Positions 1 to 6,743 of a stretch of 11,949 bases of DNA are shown piece after piece. The position numbers and the translations under genes were made by a program. Each line of letters opens with the position of its first letter. The stretch's first letter is position 1. The notes below the pieces were generated by a model, which made no database searches, was not told the origin of the DNA, and saw nothing but the letters and a program-made list of their open reading frames with translations. The DNA is from Gammaproteobacteria bacterium (GTDB lineage: Bacteria; Pseudomonadota; Gammaproteobacteria; Steroidobacterales; SZUA-146), in the NCBI GenBank assembly GCA_003228965.1, contig QIGP01000225.1, positions 1 through 11,949 on the forward strand. Direction: 5' to 3'.

Positions 1-755
1 ATGCAAACCCTAACGAGTCTGGCGCGCAGGCGCAGAACCGTGGAAACCAGCGCAACACTCAAAACAAACGCAAGCCGGACAACGACGACAATCAGCCGGT
101 CCAGACTGACAGCAACGTTAAGACTGAAACGGTCAATGCCGATGGCAATACCGATGCAGCCAAGCAAGGTGCACGCACGCCTCGCCGTCGCCGCGGAAGA
201 CGTGGTTCTCGTGGCCGCAAGCCACAAGGCGCCAATGAAAACAACAATGCTCAAGGTTCGAACGAGCAGGACCAGAACAATCAAGCCCAAAACAGCCAAA
301 GCTCCGATGGCAATCAACAAGGAAGCAACAAAGAACGCGCGGCGCCGTCATCAAACAACGACTCTGGCAATCCGCCTCAGAACGACTCGCAGGGCAACAA
401 GCCTGTCCAGCGCTCAGACGCTACAGGCGACAACGCTCAGCAGGGCAACCACTCAGGTAATCGATCCGAACGTTCGAATTCAGATTCCGGCAACCGTCAA
501 CGTCAGTCGCGAAGTAGACGCGGTTCTTCGGATGGACAACAATCCGCACCGCAGAACAAACCGTCCGATAAACCCGCAAGCGATGGTGCTTCAAAGTCTG
601 CAAGCTCGGACAACCAAAGCTCGAAGCCTCAAGACAGTGGTGGTTCTGCTGCACCGAAGCAAGCAGGCGGTGAACCGTCTTCCGGTAAGACGTACACGGT
701 GTGGTCGTCGGACGGTTCAAGCACTCCTCGCACGGGACCTGGACGTGACGATTAA
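1..755 (+). CDS. rne: Ribonuclease E, C-terminal disordered tail (partial, 5' end outside window)
   Basis: The coding frame starts at base 3 (bases 1-2 finish a codon) and runs 250 codons to TAA at 753-755. The product is low complexity, rich in Asn, Gln, Ser, Gly and Asp, with an Arg-rich block (RRRRGRRGSRGRK) near residues 60-72 and the end KTYTVWSSDGSSTPRTGPGRDD. No fold or catalytic motif is visible. RNase E tails are disordered, carry Arg-rich RNA-binding patches and scaffold the degradosome. The identification rests on that composition and on position: in Pseudomonas, rne lies next to the ptpA-kdsB-lpxK cluster. The catalytic half is not in the window, so another protein with a disordered basic tail remains possible. 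A second frame over the same bases (1-783) is also open, but its Arg/Thr-rich product looks like a shadow of this codon usage. A terminator follows 33 nt after the stop. Confidence 0.62.
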   Translation, partial: ANPNESGAQAQNRGNQRNTQNKRKPDNDDNQPVQTDSNVKTETVNADGNTDAAKQGARTPRRRRGRRGSRGRKPQGANENNNAQGSNEQDQNNQAQNSQSSDGNQQGSNKERAAPSSNNDSGNPPQNDSQGNKPVQRSDATGDNAQQGNHSGNRSERSNSDSGNRQRQSRSRRGSSDGQQSAPQNKPSDKPASDGASKSASSDNQSSKPQDSGGSAAPKQAGGEPSSGKTYTVWSSDGSSTPRTGPGRDD

Positions 756-782
756 CCTACTTACCTCAAAAGTACCAGGGTA

Positions 783-817
783 AAAAAAGCCGGCTCACGT
801 TGTGAACCGGCTTTTTT
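783..817. terminator. Bidirectional rho-independent terminator between rne and the phosphatase gene
   Basis: The stem GCCGG (789-793) pairs with CCGGC (807-811) and, after one C/A mismatch, TCAC (795-798) pairs with GTGA (802-805) around a 3-nt loop. An A run (782-788) lies on the left and a T run (812-817) on the right, so either strand gives a GC stem followed by six or seven U. It lies between two convergent stops, 33 nt after the rne stop and about 38 nt after the phosphatase stop, and probably ends both transcripts. Confidence 0.9.
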
Positions 818-849
818 AATGGACGGCTATCTGAGCTTAATCCGGGAGT

Positions 850-1362
850 CTAAATCACGGCGCCGAGCTCCCGCTCTTTAATGTGGTTAAGCAACCCTTC
901 CGTAGCTTTAAGCGTAAGCTCGATCACCTTGGTAAAACCCTGCGCTGTGCCGTAGTACGGATCGGGTACGAAATCAGGTAACCCGGGGGGTGCATAGTCC
1001 ATGAGTGAACTAATACGATAGTGCTCCTGACGCGGGCAGGAACGACTCAAATTAAACATGTTGTCTTTGTCCATGGCTACGATGTAGTCGAACGAAGCAA
1101 AATCTTCGTCGGTGATTGCGCGTGCGCGTTGGTGGCTCAAATCGATGCCAACATTCTCTGCAGCAGCGACGGCCCTGCGGTCAGGTGCTTCGCCTGCGTG
1201 ATACGCGTGTGTGCCTGCCGAGTCGACAAGCACTCTGAACGGTAGCTCAGCAGAAGCAAGCTGTTTTTCCATAGCACCCTGGGCCGTTGGCGAGCGACAA
1301 ATATTGCCCATGCACACGAACAGTATGCTGGTAGTAGGTACGATGTTCCGTTGTGTTTTCAT
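850..1362 (-). CDS. Low-molecular-weight protein-tyrosine phosphatase
   Basis: 170 aa. The phosphate-binding loop of the family, V-C-M-G-N-I-C-R-S-P (Cys17 to Arg23, the CX5R motif with a following Ser), sits near the N terminus. The DPYYG motif at residues 134-138 gives the general acid Asp134. Length and layout match the cytoplasmic low-molecular-weight tyrosine phosphatase family (Wzb, Etp, PtpA, YfkJ), which removes phosphate from phosphotyrosine on target proteins. The ATG at 1360-1362 has AGGA about 12 nt upstream, a rather long spacing, and no later in-frame start would keep the first strand. It is the last gene of the operon, 64 bp after kdsB, and ends in TAG 38 nt before the terminator. 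No tyrosine kinase or capsule export gene is in the window, so the substrate is unknown. As I remember, Pseudomonas has the same phosphatase beside kdsB. Confidence 0.93.
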   Translation of the reverse strand: MKTQRNIVPTTSILFVCMGNICRSPTAQGAMEKQLASAELPFRVLVDSAGTHAYHAGEAPDRRAVAAAENVGIDLSHQRARAITDEDFASFDYIVAMDKDNMFNLSRSCPRQEHYRISSLMDYAPPGLPDFVPDPYYGTAQGFTKVIELTLKATEGLLNHIKERELGAVI

Positions 1363-1426
1363 GTTTCAATAACTTCCTATAACACGGGCCTGTTACACAG
1401 ACCAATCAAGCAAGCTGCCCTACAGA

Positions 1427-2185
1427 CTAACCGCGAGCGTAGTGTCGACGTGCATTAGCAAGATCTTCGGGAGTATCGACACCGGGACCCGGCACCTTGC
1501 GTGCAACGCCAACCGCAATTGGCCAGCCGTGCCACAAAGCGCGCAGTTGCTCCAAGCGTTCATGAAGCTCCAGCTCGCAGACACCTGCCTCTGCGAATTT
1601 CCTAAGCGCAGCAACACGGTATCCGTAAATACCTATATGGCGCAATGGCTCGACACGAGTATTTTCAGTCCCCTCCCGCTGCCACGGTACCGCTGCGCGA
1701 CTAAAGTACAGCGCCGTACCGTTGCCAGCCCGCACTACTTTTACTACGTTCTGGTCGTGAAGCGCCAAACTTGAGTCCAAAGGGGTAGCTAAAGTGGCAA
1801 TGGATGCGCATCCGGCGACCAGCAGCTCAGCTACCTGGACGATACTGTCCGGTGGAATAAACGGCTCATCGCCCTGCACGTTTATCACTACCTCGTCGTC
1901 GCCCCACCCTCGGGAAGCAACTACTTCGTGCATTCTGTCCGTACCGCTTTGGTGTTCGCTTGCGGTCATCATGACGTCTACGTCGGCCGTAACACAGGCT
2001 TGCGCTATACGCTCGTCGTCTGTTGCAACCACAATTTCTGTGGCGCCGGATTTCTTAACCTGCTCTACGGTACGAACCAACATGGGTGCACCTGCAACAT
2101 CGAGTAGCGGTTTTCCGGGCAGACGCGTGGACGCAAAACGGGCCGGTATGACCACGTTAAACTCTGGCGTCACATCTGGTGTCAT
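1427..2185 (-). CDS. kdsB: 3-deoxy-manno-octulosonate cytidylyltransferase (CMP-Kdo synthetase)
   Basis: 252 aa, close to the usual family length of about 250. The enzyme couples Kdo to CMP from CTP in the cytoplasm, making the donor for Kdo addition to lipid IVA in lipopolysaccharide synthesis. The nucleotide-binding start IPARFASTRLPGKPL is at 13-27 (Arg16, Arg21, Lys25). ATDDERI follows at 54-60, SGTDR at 80-84 and NVQGDEP at 102-108 with Mg ligand Asp106. LRHIGIYGYR lies further on, and VDTPEDL near the C terminus supplies the second Mg ligand, Asp237. The start ATG overlaps the stop of the upstream Trm112-like gene by 4 bp (ATGA, 2182-2185) and has only a weak ribosome site, so translation is probably coupled. 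It ends in TAG. Confidence 0.97.
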   Translation of the reverse strand: MTPDVTPEFNVVIPARFASTRLPGKPLLDVAGAPMLVRTVEQVKKSGATEIVVATDDERIAQACVTADVDVMMTASEHQSGTDRMHEVVASRGWGDDEVVINVQGDEPFIPPDSIVQVAELLVAGCASIATLATPLDSSLALHDQNVVKVVRAGNGTALYFSRAAVPWQREGTENTRVEPLRHIGIYGYRVAALRKFAEAGVCELELHERLEQLRALWHGWPIAVGVARKVPGPGVDTPEDLANARRHYARG

Positions 2186-2379
2186 TCGCCCGCTGCCAAC
2201 ACGGCTAATTCGTCTGTCGACAGATGCCGGGCTTCGTTTACCAACATGATGGGTTTACCTTCGCGTAACGGAAACGCCAGTCGCTCTGCGCGACAAATGA
2301 GAACCTGAGCGCCTCGTTTGTACACCAGTTCGCTCTTGCAAGCCGGACAGGCCAACATGTCAAGAAGTGCGTGATCCAT
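2182..2379 (-). CDS. ycaR: Trm112/YcaR-family small zinc-finger-like protein
   Basis: 65 aa, like E. coli YcaR (about 60 aa). The CPACK motif (Cys11, Cys14) and a later LIC cysteine resemble the family's zinc-ribbon pattern. The segment LAFPLREGKPIMLVNEAR matches the usual LAYPIRDGIPVML-type core. Bacterial members have no firmly assigned role that I can state; the eukaryotic relative Trm112 activates methyltransferases. I chose the ATG at 2377-2379 because AAGGAGA sits 4 nt upstream and the protein then begins with the family's usual MDxxLLDMLACPxCK form. A longer frame back to 2418 adds 13 residues that overlap lpxK and have no support. The gene starts 10 nt after the lpxK stop and overlaps kdsB by 4 bp, the same placement between lpxK and kdsB as in E. 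coli. Confidence 0.93.
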   Translation of the reverse strand: MDHALLDMLACPACKSELVYKRGAQVLICRAERLAFPLREGKPIMLVNEARHLSTDELAVLAAGE

Positions 2380-2383
2380 GAGT

Positions 2384-2390
2384 TCTCCTT
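2384..2390 (-). promoter_or_regulatory. Shine-Dalgarno site deciding the ycaR-like start
   Basis: On the minus strand AAGGAGA lies 4 nt before the ATG at 2377-2379 and touches the last base of the lpxK stop codon (2390). It is the strongest ribosome site in the operon and favours the 65-aa product over the longer upstream start. Confidence 0.8.
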
Positions 2391-3388
2391 TAATTGGAAC
2401 CGTGCGCGTCGAGCGCATTGACAGCGTTTAGTATAGACGCTTCGACGTCGCTTGAAAGCTGCGCATCAACGCGTACTGCAAAATAATGGTCGCGGGCGAA
2501 GGCTGAGCATTTAACCGCGTCTTTGTCAGTCATTAGGACCGCGAGATCGTCACCAAATGCCAAATCATCGGGCGTAAACCTATGGTGATCGGGAAAAGCA
2601 TGCTTGATAACAACGAGCCCCGCCCGCTCAAGGCTGTCGAAGAAACGTGCCGGATTACCAAGACCCGCCACGGCATGAACCGTTTGCCCGTTAAACGAAG
2701 ACAGCGTACGTTCTTCTGTGCTCGTCAGTTGCCACACGCGTGGATTACCAAGAACCATACCTTGTTCGCTATCCAAACTGTGTAAGTGTTTAATGACTAC
2801 GTCAACCATCTTCAATCGACTGACAGGCTCTCGCAGGGGCCCAGAGGGGAGTAAGCGCCCGTTACCAAACATTCGTTGCCCGTCGACTACACAAATTTCA
2901 ATATCTCTTTCCAGCGCGTAGTGCTGTAAGCCGTCATCGGCAATGATGATGTTCACATTAAGCGCTTGAATCAACGCTGCGGACGAAGCCCGACTGCGCC
3001 CCACTACAACCGGTACAGAAAGTCTTTGGGCCATCATCAACGCTTCGTCACCTACGTCAGTTGCCGTGTGCTGTTCATTGATTTGGGTTGATTCTGAAAT
3101 CGATCCGCCGTAGCCACGCGTAATGACACCAGGTTTGTACCCCTGATCTTGCAAACGCTCTACAAGCCATACAACGAGCGGCGTTTTACCAACACCACCT
3201 GCAGTGATGTTCCCTATTACAACGACAAGCTTGTTTGCCCTAAACTGGTTTCGCCATTTTCTGTCGTACGTTAGTTTCCTCAATCGTATGACGACACTGT
3301 ACAGCCAGGACAGAGGAACAAGCACTAAACCGCTTAAAGCACTGTTGTACCAGACTGCGTGGATCCAGCGTTCCAGCATTAGTTGCAT
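2390..3388 (-). CDS. lpxK: Tetraacyldisaccharide 4'-kinase (lipid A 4'-kinase)
   Basis: 332 aa, against about 328 in E. coli. LpxK phosphorylates the 4' position of tetraacyldisaccharide 1-phosphate to give lipid IVA, on the inner face of the inner membrane. A hydrophobic N-terminal segment (about 12-34) fits its membrane anchor. The P-loop GNITAGGVGKT is at 59-69, TRGYGG at 90-95, GDEA at 113-116 and the catalytic DDGLQH at 151-156. FPDHHRFTPDD near residue 265 is a further family signature. The ATG at 3386-3388 has AGG 5 nt upstream; an in-frame ATG three codons later is possible but would be further from that site. It begins 6 nt after the msbA stop. Pairing with msbA is the classic arrangement, as the two act one after the other. 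Confidence 0.97.
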   Translation of the reverse strand: MQLMLERWIHAVWYNSALSGLVLVPLSWLYSVVIRLRKLTYDRKWRNQFRANKLVVVIGNITAGGVGKTPLVVWLVERLQDQGYKPGVITRGYGGSISESTQINEQHTATDVGDEALMMAQRLSVPVVVGRSRASSAALIQALNVNIIIADDGLQHYALERDIEICVVDGQRMFGNGRLLPSGPLREPVSRLKMVDVVIKHLHSLDSEQGMVLGNPRVWQLTSTEERTLSSFNGQTVHAVAGLGNPARFFDSLERAGLVVIKHAFPDHHRFTPDDLAFGDDLAVLMTDKDAVKCSAFARDHYFAVRVDAQLSSDVEASILNAVNALDAHGSN

Positions 3389-3394
3389 GGGAAC

Positions 3395-5164
3395 CTAAAC
3401 GGATGTCGCCGAATCGGTGGCGTCCGAAACCGAGAACTGCATATGGTGAAGACTGGCATAGAGCCCCTGCTGCTTGATGAGCTCGGTGTGAGTGCCAGTT
3501 TCAATGATGCGACCTTCGTCCATGACGATTATTTTGTCAGCATTCTCAACGGTGGTCAGTCGATGCGCGATGACCAGGGTTGTACGATTGAGCATTAGCT
3601 CTTTGAGTGCCGTTTGAATTATTTGCTCCGACTGTGAATCGAGCGAGGCCGTTGCTTCGTCTAGCACAAGTACAGGCGCGTTCTTAAGCAACGCACGAGC
3701 GATCGCAATACGCTGGCGCTGGCCTCCGGATAACAGAACACCTTTGTCCCCAACCGTCGTTTGCAGTCCCTCAGGCATCCGATCGACAAAATCCATGACG
3801 TGGGCTTTTGTCGCTGCAGTTCTAATATCGTCGAGCGACGCGCCACGCAGTCTGCCATAGGCTATGTTGTTCGCGATGGTGTCGTTGAATAGAGTGATGT
3901 CCTGACTAACCAGCGCAATGTGGTGCCGGAGATTATCCAGTGCGTAGTCGCAAATGTTGACGTTGTCGAGCGTGATCGTGCCAGAGCTTGCTTCGTAAAA
4001 CCTCGGCAGCAAACTCACTAGTGTCGTCTTGCCGCTTCCTGAACGACCTACAAAAGCTACGGTCTGGCCCGGCTCAACGTTCAGACTGATGCTGGACAGC
4101 ACCGGACTTTCAGTGCCCTTATATTGAAACGTAACGTTCTCGTAACTAATCGCGCCGTTTACGGAAGTACTTTCGTGGTCTCCCGTGTCGGTTTCAGAAG
4201 GCTCATCTAACACGGTAAAAATACTTCTCGCAGCTGCTATGCCGCGTTGCACGACCGAATTAATATCGGTAATACGTTTTAGAGGATCCATGAGTAGTAG
4301 CATGGCACCAATAAACGAACTGAAACGCCCAGGCGTCAACCCGGTATCCGGGCGAATGGCAAAACTGATGATGCCAACCAGACCCAGCGCTGCGATCAGC
4401 TGAATGACCGGAACACTGACCGCTTTCACCAGCACCTGTTTCATAAAAGCGCGGCGATTACTTTCGTTGATCTGATCAAATTCGGAGTTCTCAAGCGCCT
4501 GACCGGCGTACACCTTGATCACTTTGTGCCCGCTTATGGCTTCTTCGGTGCGCTGCGTAACTCCGCCCATAGATGACTGAATGCGTTCACTGTACGTACG
4601 AAAGCGTTTGCCCGCGTAGCGAATGAGAACGGCAATTGGCGGCCCTATCACGACAATGAACAAGGATAAGGTCGGACTCATGTAGATCATCCAGGCCAGC
4701 AACGCAAAAAGCGTCAGCGTATCCCGAATCATGATAGTGACCGCGCGGGTAATGGATTCAGAAACTTGCTCAGCGTTATACGTCAGTTTAGAGAGCAACA
4801 CACCGGCCGAACTGTGGTCGTAAAAGCGTGTGGGTAAATCGATCAACTTGGAGAACAGTTGCTGACGCATTGTCGTCACAACTTTCCGGCCGATGAACTC
4901 CATGTAATAAGTCGACAAAAATCCCGCCAGGCCGCGCGTAACAAAAATGGCGAATATGGCCCACGGGATCCAACTATTGCTGGTCTCTTCACGATCGACA
5001 AAAGTGCCATCGATGAGCGGCTCGACCAGCATGACAAGTCCAGCCACCGATGCTGCATACAACGTCATGCCACCTGCGGCTAGCGCAAAGAAAGGCCAGT
5101 ACACAATACCGTAGCCGATCAGTCGTCGGTATATTTGACCACCCGTTTGCGGCGACTCATCCAT
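3395..5164 (-). CDS. msbA: Lipid A export ABC transporter, ATP-binding/permease protein MsbA
   Basis: 589 aa, a half-transporter that works as a homodimer and flips core-lipid A from the inner to the outer leaflet of the inner membrane. The N-terminal half (about 15-300) contains roughly six membrane segments. The ATPase domain starts near 337 and has Walker A GRSGSGKT (373-380), Q-loop Gln421, signature LSGGQ (478-482), Walker B VLVLDEA with Asp502 and Glu503, and H-loop His534. Full length and all motifs are intact. It begins 5 nt after exbD with no strong ribosome site of its own, so it probably depends on exbD translation, and ends in TAG 6 nt before lpxK. The general family also includes drug and lipid exporters, but the pairing with lpxK supports MsbA. 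Its place between exbD and lpxK differs from the Pseudomonas order I recall. Confidence 0.95.
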   Translation of the reverse strand: MDESPQTGGQIYRRLIGYGIVYWPFFALAAGGMTLYAASVAGLVMLVEPLIDGTFVDREETSNSWIPWAIFAIFVTRGLAGFLSTYYMEFIGRKVVTTMRQQLFSKLIDLPTRFYDHSSAGVLLSKLTYNAEQVSESITRAVTIMIRDTLTLFALLAWMIYMSPTLSLFIVVIGPPIAVLIRYAGKRFRTYSERIQSSMGGVTQRTEEAISGHKVIKVYAGQALENSEFDQINESNRRAFMKQVLVKAVSVPVIQLIAALGLVGIISFAIRPDTGLTPGRFSSFIGAMLLLMDPLKRITDINSVVQRGIAAARSIFTVLDEPSETDTGDHESTSVNGAISYENVTFQYKGTESPVLSSISLNVEPGQTVAFVGRSGSGKTTLVSLLPRFYEASSGTITLDNVNICDYALDNLRHHIALVSQDITLFNDTIANNIAYGRLRGASLDDIRTAATKAHVMDFVDRMPEGLQTTVGDKGVLLSGGQRQRIAIARALLKNAPVLVLDEATASLDSQSEQIIQTALKELMLNRTTLVIAHRLTTVENADKIIVMDEGRIIETGTHTELIKQQGLYASLHHMQFSVSDATDSATSV

Positions 5165-5169
5165 ACGAC

Positions 5170-5592
5170 TTATTCGGCCGCCGGTTCGCGCGTAGTGGCA
5201 ATATTTATGTTGACGAAACCCAGGCGTCCCGCAACGTCCATTGCAGTAACTACGTGCTGATGTTTGGCGTCGGCGTCGGCGCGAATGGTAATCGCAGAGG
5301 ATGTATCGCCGGCGCTGACTTTACGTAACGCGCGACGCAGCGTGTCCGCTCTTGAGTTAACCAGACTCTGTTGATTCACTGTGTAGCTGCCGGTCGCGGA
5401 GACCGCGATCTCGATGACGTCAGATTTAGCGGAAGGCACATTGGCCTCAGCCTGCGGTAGCCGTATTTTTACTTCTGACTCTTTAACGAACGTAGTCGAC
5501 ACCATGAAAAAAACCAGTAGAAGCAATACAACGTCGATGAGCGACGTAAGGTTTACTTCAGGTTCTTCGCGGTTGCCGCTTTGAAGTTTCAT
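5170..5592 (-). CDS. exbD: ExbD/TolR-family proton-channel subunit
   Basis: 140 aa, the usual length for ExbD or TolR (about 140). A short cytoplasmic start with [20 protein letters not shown] leads into one membrane segment (about 18-34) that holds the proton-carrying Asp20. The rest is a periplasmic domain ending in an [19 protein letters not shown] core and [11 protein letters not shown], typical of the family. With ExbB it forms an inner membrane motor driven by the proton gradient. The start overlaps the exbB stop by 4 bp (ATGA, 5589-5592), so the two are coupled. No TonB, TolA, TolB or Pal gene is present to show which partner it powers. ExbD-type pairs beside lpxK are common in Pseudomonas relatives, so the name is by family and context rather than proven function. 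Confidence 0.93.
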   Translation of the reverse strand: MKLQSGNREEPEVNLTSLIDVVLLLLVFFMVSTTFVKESEVKIRLPQAEANVPSAKSDVIEIAVSATGSYTVNQQSLVNSRADTLRRALRKVSAGDTSSAITIRADADAKHQHVVTAMDVAGRLGFVNINIATTREPAAE

Positions 5593-6239
5593 GTGAAGCT
5601 TTGAGCCTTCGCTCCAAGTGCAGCGCTAATTGGTTTTTTTGTTGAGTCAATCGCGTCAACCAGGCGAGTAGCTTCTTGCTCCATGTCGACAACGAGCGAG
5701 TCGACGTGGTTGCGTAAATAGCGATAGCCAATGAGTGCGGGGATGGCAACCGATAGCCCGGCAGCGGTTGTCACAAGCGCTTGCGATATGCCGTCGGCCA
5801 GCACAGCAGGGTTACCTACACCGTTAGCCGTAATGGCCGCGAACACCCGGACCATACCCACAACGGTGCCAAGCAAACCGATGAGAGGGGTAATAGCTGC
5901 AATGGTTCCAAGCGTGGTTAAAAAGCGATTGAGATCGTGAGCCACGTGGCGGCCAGTGTCCTCAATTTGCTCTTTTATGATTTCCCGCTCGCGTGTTCGA
6001 GCAGATAGCCCGGCAGCCAGTATTCGTCCCAAAGGCGAACTGTCGCGCAGTACCTGCACGTGGCGCTCGTCGAGCTCGCCTTTTTCTACCCAGGTTTGAA
6101 CTTTGGCGTTCATACCATCGGGAACGACGCGCTTGCGCTTCAGCGTCCACATCCGTTCGATAATAATAGCCGCCGCGATGACGGAACAAAGAATCAGCGG
6201 CGCCATTAGCCAGCCGCCAGCTCGTACGATTTCAAACAT
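5589..6239 (-). CDS. exbB: ExbB/TolQ/MotA-family proton-channel subunit
   Basis: 216 aa. There are three membrane segments: about 10-27, 110-130 and 152-172, with a cytoplasmic stretch between the first two. [21 protein letters not shown] (108-128) and [21 protein letters not shown] (151-171) are the two signature segments lining the pore of ExbB and TolQ. The product would assemble as a pentamer around ExbD and turn proton flow into movement for an outer-membrane-linked partner. The ATG at 6237-6239 has only a weak ribosome site, and I could not pick a convincing promoter in the 110 bases upstream. It heads the tight seven-gene run that ends with the phosphatase, and lies just downstream of the repeat cluster. 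Confidence 0.94.
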   Translation of the reverse strand: MFEIVRAGGWLMAPLILCSVIAAAIIIERMWTLKRKRVVPDGMNAKVQTWVEKGELDERHVQVLRDSSPLGRILAAGLSARTREREIIKEQIEDTGRHVAHDLNRFLTTLGTIAAITPLIGLLGTVVGMVRVFAAITANGVGNPAVLADGISQALVTTAAGLSVAIPALIGYRYLRNHVDSLVVDMEQEATRLVDAIDSTKKPISAALGAKAQSFT

Positions 6240-6351
6240 GAAGTTACGCCGTTAAATCAGACGCTTGCAGGTTACCATGACAGCGCAAACAGGAAAACCG
6301 CCCAGCGCTTATTAAGCCGACTGTAAAAGGACTGTGTCACAACATCTCTTG

Positions 6352-6512
6352 GTCATTGCTACTTTGAAAGCGGGTGTGACAACCGAAACCCCGTCACTGC
6401 GAACCCGCAAAGTGGGTGTGACAACCGAAACCCCGTCACTGCGAACCCGCAAAGTGGGTGTGACAACCGAAACCCCGTCATTGCGAACCCGCAAAGCGGG
6501 TGTGGCAATCTC
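6352..6512 (-). repeat. Tandem 42-bp palindromic repeat array (about 3.8 units)
   Basis: Units start at 6352, 6393, 6435 and 6477. The two middle units (6393-6434 and 6435-6476) are identical over all 42 bases. The first is 41 bp and altered after GTCATTGC. The last is truncated and ends GGCAATCTCC. Each unit holds nested inverted arms: GTCAC/GTGAC outside and ACCCGC/GTGGGT (or GCGGGT) around AAA, for example the perfect 6-bp stem 6487-6492 with 6496-6501. In the last unit ATTGC (6480-6484) also pairs with GCAAT (6505-6509). On the minus strand that last unit reads GAGATTGCC...CGCAATGACG, the same pattern as the block at 6606. It resembles REP-like repeats found between genes in many bacteria. 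The role is unknown. Confidence 0.92.
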
Positions 6513-6605
6513 CATCCGGTTGGTGCGCACCCGCTTGGTCCCAAGGACCCTGCATGGAAGTACTCTTGGGGTGTGGATTCAATCAGTTATGCCACGTTAC
6601 GTTAA

Positions 6606-6720
6606 GAGATTGCCGCGCCCTTCGGGCTCGCAATGACGCAATCACGTTCGGACTGGCAATGACGTAACCCCTTCGCGTTCGGACTGGCAATGACGTAGCC
6701 TCTTCGCGCTCGCAATGGCA
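6606..6720 (+). repeat. REP-like unit in opposite orientation plus degenerate 31-bp repeats
   Basis: 6606-6638 is a complete unit, GAGATTGCC at one end and CGCAATGACG at the other, around a GCCC-TTC-GGGC hairpin. After it, CGTTCGGACTGGCAATGACG followed by TA occurs at 6645-6666 and again at 6676-6697, a perfect 22-bp match at a 31-bp period. A decayed third copy ends in CGCAATGGCA at 6711-6720. All share GCAATGACG or a close variant, so they appear to be descendants of one element, inverted relative to the array at 6352-6512. Confidence 0.85.
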
Positions 6721-6743
6721 ATAAGTTATTTTCAGATAAGCCC

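Larger units (their letters stand above)
6240..6743. other. 504-bp intergenic region between comEC and exbB, filled largely by repeats
   Basis: From the exbB side, 6240-6351 carries no repeat and no promoter I would defend. Then comes a tandem palindromic array (6352-6512), then about 93 bases of unique sequence (6513-6605) with a small hairpin (GGTCC, 3-nt loop, GGACC near 6537-6549). An oppositely oriented repeat block follows (6606-6720), then 23 bases to the comEC stop. Open frames across the array exist only because 42 bp is a multiple of three; I see no ribosome site or protein-like product. Confidence 0.8.

Noticed and set aside
1..783. Open frame of 260 codons on the plus strand in the frame beginning at base 1, plus minus-strand frames over 133-720
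   Set aside because: The products are Arg/Thr/Ser- or His/Cys-biased shadows of the low-complexity codon usage of the frame starting at base 3, which has the protein-like disordered tail and a stop just before the terminator. The 260-codon frame runs into the terminator hairpin.
1363..1426. Small imperfect palindrome TAACACGGGCCTGTTA between kdsB and the phosphatase gene as a terminator
   Set aside because: Short stem with a bulge and no T run on either side; the genes are more likely co-transcribed.
2182..2418. Longer 78-aa start for the ycaR-like gene
   Set aside because: AAGGAGA 4 nt before the ATG at 2379 and the family's normal N terminus support the 65-aa form.
6240..6340. Possible sigma-70 promoter for exbB (TTTTCC, 17 nt, TAACCT on the minus strand)
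   Set aside because: Each box matches consensus at only three of six positions; not better than chance in this length.
6352..6512. CRISPR array
   Set aside because: Units are directly adjacent with no variable spacers, and no cas gene is present.
6334..6636. Repeat-containing frames on both strands across the 42-bp array (14-residue periodic peptides)
   Set aside because: 42 bp is 14 codons, so any stop-free unit stays open in frame. There is no ribosome site, several frames are open at once, and the sequence is explained by palindromic REP-like units.
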